A stretch of DNA of 64,000 nt from Maritimibacter sp. (lineage in GTDB: Bacteria; Pseudomonadota; Alphaproteobacteria; Rhodobacterales; Rhodobacteraceae): positions 930,001 through 994,000 of the forward strand of contig CP051232.1 in NCBI GenBank assembly GCA_017792445.1. The letters run 5' to 3'. Below are positions 27,005-35,207 of the stretch, piece after piece; position 1 is the first letter of the stretch, and every line of letters begins with the position of its first letter. The notes under the pieces were generated by a model. That model had not been told where the DNA came from, did no database searches, and was given only the letters and a program-made list of their open reading frames with translations. The translations under genes were made by a program, and so were the position numbers.

Positions 27005-27709
27005 ATGACCGAGCAGAAGGTGGCGCTGATCACGGCGGGAGGCTCCGGCATGGGAGCGGATGCGGCGCGACGGCTGGCGGCGGACGGGTTCCGAGTGGCG
27101 ATCCTGTCGTCCTCGGGCAAGGGCGAAGCGCTGGCGGAAGAACTGGGCGGCGTGGGCGTGACAGGCTCAAACCTCGACCCCGCGACGCATCAGGCGCTGG
27201 TCGACCGCGCGATGGAGACATGGGGCCGGATCGACGTGCTGGTGAACTCGGCGGGCGACGGACCGAAAGGCGGCGTGCTCGACATCACCGACGAGGACTG
27301 GCACCGGGGCATGGAAGCCTACCTGCTGAACGTGATCCGCCCCTGCCGGTTGGTCGTGCCGGTCATGGCCGCGAACGGCGGCGGCGCAATCATCAACATC
27401 TCGACCTTCGCGGCCTACGAACCGGACCCGCGCTTTCCGACCTCGGGCGTGTTCCGCGCGGCGCTGGGGAACTTCACCAAGCTTCTGTCGGACAAGCACG
27501 GTCCCGACGGCATCACCGTCAACAACATCCTGCCGGGCTTCATCGACAGCCGCCCGCACAACGACGAACGGCTTGCCCCCGTTCCTCTGGGCCGCGCGGG
27601 GACGATGGCCGAGGTGTCGGGGCTGATCTCGTACCTTGCCGGTCCCGAGGGCCGATACGTCACCGGGCAGAACCTGCGCATCGACGGGGGCATCACGCGG
27701 GGGGTCTGA
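27005..27709 (+). CDS. SDR-family protein with altered catalytic YxxxK
   Basis: A 234-aa short-chain dehydrogenase/reductase fold. The start MTEQKVALITAGGSGMG follows a GGAGG site; the longer frame overlaps the AraC gene. The NAD(P)-binding TAGGSGMG (10-17), NSAG (81-84) and Ser133 are present, but the expected catalytic Tyr and Lys positions read Ser147 and Arg151 (TSGVFRAAL). The rest of the fold, including LPGFIDS and the C-terminal DGGITRG, is normal. It may act by a different mechanism or be non-redox. Homologues with this same replacement are, as I recall, known. Confidence 0.82.
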   Translation: MTEQKVALITAGGSGMGADAARRLAADGFRVAILSSSGKGEALAEELGGVGVTGSNLDPATHQALVDRAMETWGRIDVLVNSAGDGPKGGVLDITDEDWHRGMEAYLLNVIRPCRLVVPVMAANGGGAIINISTFAAYEPDPRFPTSGVFRAALGNFTKLLSDKHGPDGITVNNILPGFIDSRPHNDERLAPVPLGRAGTMAEVSGLISYLAGPEGRYVTGQNLRIDGGITRGV

Positions 27710-27783
27710 CCCCGCGCAGCCCGTTGCAAAGAACGTCCGGCATCGTCATATAGCGCGCAACCGCTCACTCTCAGGGACCACCC

Positions 27784-28746
27784 ATGACCCACTACCTCGA
27801 ATTCGAAAAGCCGCTTGCCGAGATCGAAGGCAAGGCCAACGAACTCCGGGCGCTCGCACGGACGAGCGAGGGAATGGACGTCGAGAAAGAGGCCGCCGCG
27901 CTGGACCAGAAAGCATCCCAGATGCTGAAGGACCTGTACAAGAACCTGATCCCGTGGCGGAAATGCCAGGTGGCGCGGCATCCCGACCGGCCGCACTGCA
28001 AGGATTATATCGAGGCTCTGTTCACCGAGTACACGCCGCTGGCCGGCGACCGGAACTTTGCCGACGATCACGCGGTGATGGGCGGGCTGGCCCGGTTCGG
28101 CGACCGCTCTGTCGTGGTGATCGGCCACGAGAAGGGCAATGACACCAAAAGCCGGATCGAACGCAATTTCGGCATGGCACGCCCGGAAGGCTATCGGAAG
28201 GCGATCCGCCTGATGGACCTTGCCGACCGCTTCAACCTGCCGGTCATCGCACTTGTGGACACCCCCGGCGCCTATCCCGGCAAGGGCGCGGAGGAACGCG
28301 GCCAGTCCGAGGCGATTGCCCGCTCGACCCAGCGCTGCCTGCAGCTTGGCGTGCCGATGGTGTCGGTGATCATCGGCGAGGGCGGATCCGGTGGCGCGGT
28401 GGCCTTTGCCACGGCCAACAAGGTCGCGATGCTGGAACATTCGATCTACTCGGTCATTTCGCCCGAGGGCTGCGCGTCGATCCTGTGGAAGGACGCCGAG
28501 AAGATGAGGGAAGCGGCGGAAGCGCTGCGCCTGACGGCGCAGGATCTCAGCAAGCTTGGCGTGATCGACAAGATCATCCCCGAACCGCTGGGCGGTGCCC
28601 ATCGCGACCCGCTGGCCGCCACGGATGGCGTGCGCAAGGCGCTGGAGGCGATGCTGAAAGGGCTCGACGGCAAGGACCGCGATGCGCTGGTCAAGGATCG
28701 GCGCAAGAAGTTCCTGTCGATGGGGTCGAAGGGACTGGCGGCCTGA
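27784..28746 (+). CDS. accA: Acetyl-CoA carboxylase carboxyltransferase subunit alpha
   Basis: AccA, with AccD, transfers carboxyl from biotin to acetyl-CoA to start fatty-acid synthesis. The 320-aa length is normal. It begins [20 protein letters not shown] and carries [37 protein letters not shown], the [20 protein letters not shown] segment and [17 protein letters not shown]. It stands alone, 74 bp after the SDR gene, and is followed by a hairpin element. Confidence 0.97.
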   Translation: MTHYLEFEKPLAEIEGKANELRALARTSEGMDVEKEAAALDQKASQMLKDLYKNLIPWRKCQVARHPDRPHCKDYIEALFTEYTPLAGDRNFADDHAVMGGLARFGDRSVVVIGHEKGNDTKSRIERNFGMARPEGYRKAIRLMDLADRFNLPVIALVDTPGAYPGKGAEERGQSEAIARSTQRCLQLGVPMVSVIIGEGGSGGAVAFATANKVAMLEHSIYSVISPEGCASILWKDAEKMREAAEALRLTAQDLSKLGVIDKIIPEPLGGAHRDPLAATDGVRKALEAMLKGLDGKDRDALVKDRRKKFLSMGSKGLAA

Positions 28747-28771
28747 CGCCGCACTAGCCCGCCGGGCCAGA

Positions 28772-28828
28772 GGGGGCTCTGCCCCCGTCGCTGCGCGACT
28801 CCCCCGAGGTATTTCGGAAGAGAAGAAG
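28772..28828 (+). repeat. 3'-end hairpin element, copy A
   Basis: GGGGGC-TCT-GCCCCC, a second small palindrome, then CTCCCCCGAGGTATTT and an AGAAGAAG end. It starts 25 nt after the accA stop in the same orientation. It is the archetype of the family discussed in the findings. Confidence 0.7.
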
Positions 28829-29013
28829 CGTGCGGAGGCCGTCGTGGCATGCCTGCCGCCCTTTTGCGTGTGTCGGGTCGCCCGGGCGGCGTCGTTCATG
28901 AAATCGTCATGGCGCGCCCTACATGTCTCTGGCAACACGGGCGCCGACGGGCGCGGCGATTCCGCGGCGCGGGCGCGAGGCCCGCAAGATCAATCGGGTA
29001 ACGAGGACAGGAC

Positions 29014-30405
29014 ATGACAGGGTTTACCTTGGGCTGGGAAGAATGGCTTGCGCTGCCCGAACTGGGGCTGCCGGCGATCAAGGCGAAGGTCGATACCGGC
29101 GCGCGGACCTCGGCGCTGCACGCCTTCGCCATCGAGCCTTTCGGTCCCGCCGAGCGCCCGATGGTGCGTTTCGGCATCCACCCGAACCCGGACGATCCGA
29201 AGCTGGAGATCATGTGCTCGGCCCCGCTGAAGGACCAGCGCGAGGTGACATCGTCGAACGGCGAGACCGAGTATCGCTATGTGATCGAGACCGACATCCT
29301 GATCGGTGGGCGGAGCTGGCCGATCGAGATTTCGCTGACCGACCGCAGCGGCATGGCCTACCGGATGCTGCTGGGGCGCTCGGCGCTGCAGGACGATGTG
29401 CAGGTCGCGCCGTCGGCCAGTTTCCAACAGCCTGAACTGAGCTTCGACGAGTATCGCGCCGTGCCACGGTCCAAATGGACGAAGCGCGTGCTGCGCATGG
29501 CGATCCTGACGCGCGAGCCCGACAATTATTCCAGCAAACGGCTCGTCGCCGCGGCCGAGGCGCGCGGCCATACGATGGAGGTGATCGACACCTCGCGCTG
29601 CTACATGCACATCCAGGGCGTCGGCGGCGAAGTCCACTATGACGGCCGCAAGCTGCCCCATTACGACGCGATCATTCCGCGCATCGGCGCGACGATCACC
29701 AACTACGGCACCGCCGTGGTGCGTCAGTTCGAGGGGATGGGCACCTTCTGCCTGACCGGATCCGAGGGGATCTCGGTTTCGCGCGACAAGCTGCACGCGC
29801 ATCAGGTTCTGGCGCGGCACCGGATCGGCATGCCCGACACCGCCTTCGCGCGCAGCCCGAAGGACTCGAAGAACCTGATCAACCTCGTGGGCGACGCCCC
29901 GGTGATCCTGAAGCTGCTGGAAAGCACGCAGGGCAAGGGCGTGGTGCTGGCCGAGACGCGGAAGGCGGCGGACAGCGTGATCTCGGCCTTTCGGGGTCTG
30001 CGGGCCGATTTCCTTGTGCAGCATTTCGTCAAGGAAGCGTCGGGCGAGGATATCCGCTGTGTCGTGCTGGGTGGCAAGGTCGTCGCCTCGATGCGGCGGC
30101 AGGGTACGCCCGGCGATTTCCGGTCGAACCTGCATCAGGGTGGCACGGCGAGTACGGTGAAAATCACCCGGCAGGAACGCGAGACGGCGTTGCGCGCCGC
30201 GAAGGCGATGCGGCTGGATTTTGCGGGCGTCGATCTGCTGCGCAGCGACAGTGGGCCGAAGGTGCTGGAAGTGAACTCGTCCCCGGGCCTCGAAGGCGTC
30301 GAGGGCGTGACCGGACAGGACATCGCGACGAAGGTGATCGAGCATATCGAGAAGAAGCTTGGCACCCGCACGGTCCGGGCGGCCGCAGGATCGCGGACGG
30401 GATAG
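29014..30405 (+). CDS. rimK: RimB-RimK fusion: retropepsin-like protease plus S6 glutamate ligase
   Basis: A 463-aa fusion. Residues about 5-145 are the ATP-dependent zinc-protease/RimB-like domain, with the aspartic-protease-type [13 protein letters not shown] (Asp27). Residues about 160-450 are an ATP-grasp RimK domain ([34 protein letters not shown] and [12 protein letters not shown]). RimK adds glutamates to the C-terminus of ribosomal protein S6; RimB is reported to process those tails in Pseudomonas. Joining the two would keep opposing activities together. It has a clear start and is convergent with a PPOX gene. Confidence 0.85.
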   Translation: MTGFTLGWEEWLALPELGLPAIKAKVDTGARTSALHAFAIEPFGPAERPMVRFGIHPNPDDPKLEIMCSAPLKDQREVTSSNGETEYRYVIETDILIGGRSWPIEISLTDRSGMAYRMLLGRSALQDDVQVAPSASFQQPELSFDEYRAVPRSKWTKRVLRMAILTREPDNYSSKRLVAAAEARGHTMEVIDTSRCYMHIQGVGGEVHYDGRKLPHYDAIIPRIGATITNYGTAVVRQFEGMGTFCLTGSEGISVSRDKLHAHQVLARHRIGMPDTAFARSPKDSKNLINLVGDAPVILKLLESTQGKGVVLAETRKAADSVISAFRGLRADFLVQHFVKEASGEDIRCVVLGGKVVASMRRQGTPGDFRSNLHQGGTASTVKITRQERETALRAAKAMRLDFAGVDLLRSDSGPKVLEVNSSPGLEGVEGVTGQDIATKVIEHIEKKLGTRTVRAAAGSRTG

Positions 30406-30411
30406 CCCCGG

Positions 30412-31053
30412 TCAGTACAGCCGCGTTTCCCCGTCGCGCTTCACGATGCCGTCGACCTCGGCAACGGTGTCGGACAGCGCGCCATGGGCCACCATCATCT
30501 CTCCCAGCGTCGGGATCGTCTCGCGCGCAGGCCATCCGTCAACATCCCAGACGCCGCCGCGCACGAAAGCCTTAGGGCAATGGCACAGCACCCGGTTCAC
30601 GCGGATCAGTAACGCGGCCTGAGCGGGCTTGCCCTGAACCGACAGGCTGTCGCACAGGTCCCGGTCAACGACCAGCCGCGCCTCGCCAGAGATGCGCAGG
30701 GTGTCGCGATGTCCGGGAATGACGCAGATCAGCCCGACCTGCGGATCGCGCAGCAGATCCTCGAACGCGTCGACCCGGTTGTTTCCCAGCCGGTCGGGCA
30801 GTGCCAGAAGACGCGGCGACAGCACCTTCAGAAACCCTGGAGGATCGCCGCGAGGGCTGAGGTCGATCTGTCCGTCCGGGCGGCGGGTCGAGAGGAACAC
30901 CAGCGATGTGGCTGCAAGAAAGCGTTCCGCAAGAGGGTCGATATGGTCAATGACCTTGTCGCTGACATAGCGGGACGGCATCTTGTAGTGCTGCCGCAAT
31001 TCCTCTGGCGACGTGATCGCCTCGTCCACCTGGTATCCGAAAACCTCGGGCAT
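30412..31053 (-). CDS. PPOX-type FMN-dependent flavoprotein (paralogue 2)
   Basis: A 213-aa pyridoxamine-5'-phosphate-oxidase-fold protein of the MSMEG_1061-like kind. The core has FLSTRRPDGQIDLSPRGDPP, ALPDRLGNNRVDAFEDLLRD and CHCPKAFVRGGVW. Such proteins bind FMN or related cofactors and reduce small electrophiles; the substrate is unknown. It is clearly related to the next gene upstream (ALPDWRGNNRIDSLRNIVRD), indicating tandem duplication. The 80-bp gap suggests it may be in the same operon. Confidence 0.82.
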   Translation of the reverse strand: MPEVFGYQVDEAITSPEELRQHYKMPSRYVSDKVIDHIDPLAERFLAATSLVFLSTRRPDGQIDLSPRGDPPGFLKVLSPRLLALPDRLGNNRVDAFEDLLRDPQVGLICVIPGHRDTLRISGEARLVVDRDLCDSLSVQGKPAQAALLIRVNRVLCHCPKAFVRGGVWDVDGWPARETIPTLGEMMVAHGALSDTVAEVDGIVKRDGETRLY

Positions 31054-31133
31054 ACGCCTCGCCTTTCCGTTGGGTCACGGTCAGGACGATGCCACGGAAG
31101 TTCCGCGCAAGGCCAGTTCCGAAACTGTACCGC

Positions 31134-31742
31134 CTACCAGAGCCGGGGCTTGGCGTATTCCGGGTAGGTGCGGTCGTAGGCTTCGCCGTCAAAACCTTCG
31201 TCGATTTCCTTGACGAAATCGCCCGCGCTCGGCACCGCGTCGCTTTCGTCGCCACGGGACCAGAGGCCCGAGCGGATCAGGGCCTTGGCGCACTGGAAAT
31301 AGATCTCGGCGATCTCGACCACGATGGCCGCGCGCGGGTGCATACCCTTCTGCTCGAAGCTTTGCAGCAGGGCCGGATCGGCGCTGATCCGGCCGGTGCC
31401 GTTCACCCGCACCACGTTCTGCGAGCCGGGCACCATGAACATCAGCGAGACGCGCGGGTCGCGGACGATGTTGCGCAGGCTGTCGATCCGGTTGTTGCCG
31501 CGCCAGTCCGGCAGCGCCAGCCTATGCGGGTCCAGCTCGGCAACCACGGGGCCGTCATCGCCGCGCGGGCTGGCGTCGGTACCCTCGGGGCCGACCGTCG
31601 ACAGGATACAGAAGCGCGAGGCCATGATCCATTTGCGGTACATCGGCGTCATCTGCGGCACGACCTTGGTCAGCGAGCGTTCCACCGGCGGCTCGGGATA
31701 CAGCGCCTCGAGCGCGGCGATGTCTTCGATGTAGTCCATCAT
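31134..31742 (-). CDS. PPOX-type FMN-dependent flavoprotein (paralogue 1)
   Basis: A 202-aa PPOX-fold protein. Motifs are FCILSTVGPEGTDASPRGDD, ALPDWRGNNRIDSLRNIVRD and FQCAKALIRSGLW. Its start overlaps the plsC stop by 4 bp, so it is the fourth gene of the ftsE-ftsX-plsC operon. There is no obvious reason for a flavoprotein to join division and phospholipid genes. The function is unknown. Confidence 0.82.
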   Translation of the reverse strand: MMDYIEDIAALEALYPEPPVERSLTKVVPQMTPMYRKWIMASRFCILSTVGPEGTDASPRGDDGPVVAELDPHRLALPDWRGNNRIDSLRNIVRDPRVSLMFMVPGSQNVVRVNGTGRISADPALLQSFEQKGMHPRAAIVVEIAEIYFQCAKALIRSGLWSRGDESDAVPSAGDFVKEIDEGFDGEAYDRTYPEYAKPRLW

Positions 31743-32464
31743 TGGAACTCCAGCTGGAAACCGGCCTCGGCCAGGAGGCCGTTGGAGGCGGTTTCGACCT
31801 CGGCCTCCAGCCGTTGCATGTAGGTGTCGCGGTCGAGCCCGGCTTCGATCCGGGGCAGGAACTCAAGCACGGCAAGACCGGGCTTGCGGTAGATGCCCGT
31901 GCGCGCCCAGAACAGGCCGACATTGGTGGCGGCGGGCACGCAGTCCTGACCAAGCTGTTCGTACAGCACGGCGCTGCCGACCTTGTACTGGCGCTGAACG
32001 CCGGGGGCGACGCGGGTGCCCTGCGGATAGATGATCAGCTGTCCGGGCAGCGCCGCGCCCTTCTCGACATCCTCGATCATCCGCGCGATGGCGGCGCCGC
32101 GCTTGCCGCGATCGACCGGGACGCAGCCGATGCGCAGGGCGAACCAGCCGAGGATCGGCGCCCACTTCAATTCCTTCTTCATGATGAACTTGGGACGCGG
32201 CAGCACCGAGCACAGCATGATGATGTCGAGAAAGGACTGGTGTTTGGAGGCGATCAGAACCTCGTCCGTCGGCACCGGGCCGCGGATCTCGGTCTTCAGC
32301 CCGACCAGCCAGCGCGCGGACCAGCGCACATAGCGGCAATAGGTGTGGATCCCGTCATAGGCGCCCTTGGGCGACCGGATCGCGGGGATGATGTACCATA
32401 CCGCCAGCACCGCCATCGCGAGATACATTTGCACCACGAAGATCAGCGAGCGGATCCACTGCAT
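31739..32464 (-). CDS. plsC: 1-acyl-sn-glycerol-3-phosphate acyltransferase
   Basis: A 241-aa inner-membrane acyltransferase making phosphatidic acid. The start MQWIRSLIFVVQMYLAM overlaps the ftsX stop by one base; the longer open frame runs antisense-like through ftsX and is not real. The catalytic HxxxxD motif is in SKHQSFLDI, with IYPQGTR downstream. An N-terminal hydrophobic helix anchors the protein. It is coupled to ftsX and to the following PPOX gene. Confidence 0.92.
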   Translation of the reverse strand: MQWIRSLIFVVQMYLAMAVLAVWYIIPAIRSPKGAYDGIHTYCRYVRWSARWLVGLKTEIRGPVPTDEVLIASKHQSFLDIIMLCSVLPRPKFIMKKELKWAPILGWFALRIGCVPVDRGKRGAAIARMIEDVEKGAALPGQLIIYPQGTRVAPGVQRQYKVGSAVLYEQLGQDCVPAATNVGLFWARTGIYRKPGLAVLEFLPRIEAGLDRDTYMQRLEAEVETASNGLLAEAGFQLEFQ

Positions 32465-33366
32465 TACATCAACTCCCTCAGGGACCGGAAAGCGGCAGTC
32501 CGGGTTGCCCAGAAGGCCACGATAGCGGCAAGCACGGGGATCACCAGCGGCCAGAGCCAGTGCCAGCCCTGAAAGCCCAGCCCGGTCAGGAACCCGCCCT
32601 CGGTCGAGGCCGAAGGCAGCAGGGCAATCGCCGCCATGCCCGCCACCGTGCCCGCCGCCGCGCCGGTGACCGCTCGCAGGGTGAAGCGGCGCACGAAGGC
32701 CCGGGCGATGTAGACGTCGCGCGCGCCGACCAGTCGGAGTACGCGGATCACCTGCGCATTGGCGGCCAGCGCGGCATTGGCGGCCAGCGTGATCATCGCC
32801 GCGGTCGCAGCGCCGATCAGCAGGATCGACAGCAGGCCGAGCGTCCGCAGGCGGCTGGCGGCGGACACCAGCGGTCGCCGCCAGCGGGTGTGGTCGTCCA
32901 GCACCGCGCCCGGCGCCTCGGCGGTCAGGCGCAGGCGCAGGCCCTCGGAATCGTAGCCGTCGCCATCCTCGATCACTTCGATCATGCGCGGCACCGGAAG
33001 CGCCTCGATCGGCAGGTCCGGTCCGAACCACGGCTCCAACAACGCTCGCTGTTCCTCGTCCGTCAGGACGCGAACCTCGGCGATGCCGGGCGTCGTCTCC
33101 AGCACCTGCATCGCGGCGCGGACCTGCGCGTCCTCCTGCCCCGCCGGGGCGGAAATCCGAACGGTGGCGGTGCGGGCCAGTTCGTTGCCCCAGTTGGTGG
33201 CAAGGCGGCCCGTCGCCAAAGACAGCGCCAGCGCGAAAACGGCAAGGAAGGCCATCGCGCCCGACGTGAACAGCGTCAGCCACGCGGTGTGGCCGGTAGG
33301 CGGAACCACGCGGTCGGCCTGATGGTCGCCGCGCGCGACGCCCACGATGTCGCCCAGAACGCTCAT
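32464..33366 (-). CDS. ftsX: Cell-division ABC permease FtsX
   Basis: FtsX is the membrane partner of FtsE and activates peptidoglycan hydrolases at the septum. The 300-aa protein has an N-terminal helix (LTLFTSGAMAFLAVFALALS), a large periplasmic loop (about residues 60-165) and three more helices. It overlaps ftsE by 4 bp (ATGA). Sequence conservation in the family is low, but the partner and topology are decisive. Confidence 0.9.
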   Translation of the reverse strand: MSVLGDIVGVARGDHQADRVVPPTGHTAWLTLFTSGAMAFLAVFALALSLATGRLATNWGNELARTATVRISAPAGQEDAQVRAAMQVLETTPGIAEVRVLTDEEQRALLEPWFGPDLPIEALPVPRMIEVIEDGDGYDSEGLRLRLTAEAPGAVLDDHTRWRRPLVSAASRLRTLGLLSILLIGAATAAMITLAANAALAANAQVIRVLRLVGARDVYIARAFVRRFTLRAVTGAAAGTVAGMAAIALLPSASTEGGFLTGLGFQGWHWLWPLVIPVLAAIVAFWATRTAAFRSLRELM

Positions 33367-34040
33367 AGGTCGGCTCCCGCAAGCTGAAGCTGACGGTCGC
33401 GGATGCGCAGCACGCGCGCCTGCACCTGCGCCTTGGCCGACCGGATCAGGTTCAGGTCGTGGGTGGCGATCACGATGGTCTTGCCCATCCGGTTGAGCTC
33501 GACCAGCAGTGTCAGAAGACGCAGCGACATTTCCCAGTCGATGTTCCCGGTGGGCTCGTCGGCGATGATGATCTCGGGCGCCATGATCACGGCGCGCGCC
33601 AGTGCCGCCCGTTGCCGTTCACCGCCCGACAGTTCTGGAGGCAGCGACCGCGCCTGCGCCGACAGACCGACCCACGACAGCAGGTCGGACAGGTTGGCAA
33701 CCTCGTTGATTGTATCCCGACCGGAAACAGTAAGAGGCAGCGCGACGTTCTCTTCCACGGACAGGTGATCAAGGAACTCGCAGTCCTGATGCACCACACC
33801 CACACGCCGCCGAAGCCGCGCGATGTCGTCGCGGCCCATGTCCCGCACGTCCTGCCCGAAGGCCGACACCCGCCCGGCGGTCGGCAGAAGATCGCCATAG
33901 CAAAGCTTGAGAAAGGTGGTCTTCCCTGCCCCGGACGGCCCGGTCAGGAAATGGAACGAGCCGGGCTGCAAGGTCAGGCTTATTCCGGATAGAAGCTCGC
34001 CGCCGCCGTAACTGTAGGACACGTCGTCGAGCTCGATCAC
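33363..34040 (-). CDS. ftsE: Cell-division ATP-binding protein FtsE
   Basis: FtsE is the ATPase of the FtsEX complex. I chose a GTG start giving VIELDDVSYSYGGG (225 aa, the normal length); an ATG 32 codons upstream adds a non-homologous segment. The Walker A GPSGAGKTT, the LSGGERQR signature and Walker B IIIADEPTGN are intact, and HQDCEFLDHLSVEENV is typical of FtsE. It is the first gene of an operon with ftsX, plsC and a PPOX gene, divergent from the zinc-ribbon gene. Confidence 0.93.
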   Translation of the reverse strand: MIELDDVSYSYGGGELLSGISLTLQPGSFHFLTGPSGAGKTTFLKLCYGDLLPTAGRVSAFGQDVRDMGRDDIARLRRRVGVVHQDCEFLDHLSVEENVALPLTVSGRDTINEVANLSDLLSWVGLSAQARSLPPELSGGERQRAALARAVIMAPEIIIADEPTGNIDWEMSLRLLTLLVELNRMGKTIVIATHDLNLIRSAKAQVQARVLRIRDRQLQLAGADL

Positions 34041-34207
34041 CTGGGCACCCCGATCTGTGTTAAGACTGCGGCTCTTTTGCCGAACTTGGGGATCGGTTGC
34101 AATCGGGCCCGGCGCAAAAGCTTTGAATTGCCCCAAGGGCCTGATAAACCCTGTGGAAAAGCGGAAGGGATCGTGAGGTACCTCTGGGGCGATCCGAAAG
34201 GGACGTT

Positions 34208-35173
34208 ATGCGGCTGATTTGCCCGAACTGCGGCGCGACATACGAAGTTGACGCGGGCCTGATCCCGCCCGCCGGACGTGACGTCCAGTGTTCGAATTGC
34301 GGCCACGGCTGGTTCCAGCATCCCGAAGGCGTCGAGCCCGAGGATGAAGAGGACGCGCTGGACGCCGCTTTCGCGGCGGATGTTTCCGCAACCGAGACAG
34401 ACGATCAGGGCGAGAGCGCCGGCGACGACCCCGCACGCGCCCGCGCCGCCTATGAAGACACCTACGAGGAAGATTACGAGGACGACGCGGAAGAAAGCGT
34501 CCCGCCCGCATGGGAAACGCCCTCCGAAGAGGAAGACGGAGAGGTCTACGGCGACGACGACGCGGCCCCCGACGACGACTATGACGAAGACTACGAGGAC
34601 GAAGAGGACCAGCCCGTCGCTGCTCCGAACCGCCGCGAGCTCGAGCCCGAGATAGCCGATATCCTGCGCGAGGAAGCCGAACGGGAGTCGGCCGCACGCC
34701 GCGCCGAAGCGGCGACCGAGATGCAGTCGCAGCCCGACCTTGGGCTTGACGAGGACGACACGCCGCAGGATCGCTCTGCCGCCGCGCGTGACCGCATGGC
34801 GAAGATGCGCGGTCACACCGAGGACGAGATCGACGATACCCCCGGCACCCGCAGCGGCCTGCTTCCCGACGTGGACGAGATCAATTCGACCCTGCGCGGA
34901 CAGGACGAGCGCGAAACCGTCGACACGATGCCGGAGATGGCACCGCCGCCCGCCGAAACCGGGATGAGCTTCCGCTCTGGCTTTCTCATCGTCGTGATCA
35001 TCGTCGCGATCCTTGTGGCGGTATACGCTTTCGCTCCGGATATCGCCGACACGGCGCCCGCGGCAGAACCCGCCTTGCGGGCGTATGTCGACGCGGTGAA
35101 CCAGGTGCGGGTCGCGGTGAATGGCGGGATCGAGAGCATCGTCGTCAGGATCAACGGCCTGATCGGAGGCTAG
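34208..35173 (+). CDS. MJ0042-type zinc-ribbon membrane protein with acidic linker
   Basis: A 321-aa protein. Residues 1-35 form a zinc ribbon with CPNC (5-8) and CSNC (28-31). Residues about 45-250 are strongly acidic and low in complexity (DYDEDYEDEEDQ and similar), probably disordered. A single membrane helix lies at about 259-275, with a short C-terminal part outside. Alphaproteobacteria commonly carry such a protein next to ftsE; its function is unknown. The link with FtsEX is inferred from position. Confidence 0.85.
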   Translation: MRLICPNCGATYEVDAGLIPPAGRDVQCSNCGHGWFQHPEGVEPEDEEDALDAAFAADVSATETDDQGESAGDDPARARAAYEDTYEEDYEDDAEESVPPAWETPSEEEDGEVYGDDDAAPDDDYDEDYEDEEDQPVAAPNRRELEPEIADILREEAERESAARRAEAATEMQSQPDLGLDEDDTPQDRSAAARDRMAKMRGHTEDEIDDTPGTRSGLLPDVDEINSTLRGQDERETVDTMPEMAPPPAETGMSFRSGFLIVVIIVAILVAVYAFAPDIADTAPAAEPALRAYVDAVNQVRVAVNGGIESIVVRINGLIGG

Positions 35174-35207
35174 CGCCCCGCCTCGCGGCGCGAAGGGGTC
35201 GAAAGCG

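Noticed and set aside
28772-28828. Possibility that hairpin copy A is an insertion-sequence end or CRISPR-like unit
   Set aside because: No transposase, target-site duplication or regular spacer array is present; copies are single and tied to stop codons.
31739-33382. 547-codon frame that appears to extend plsC through ftsX
   Set aside because: Only the last 241 codons match PlsC; the upstream part is an out-of-frame shadow of ftsX. The plsC start overlaps the ftsX stop by one base.
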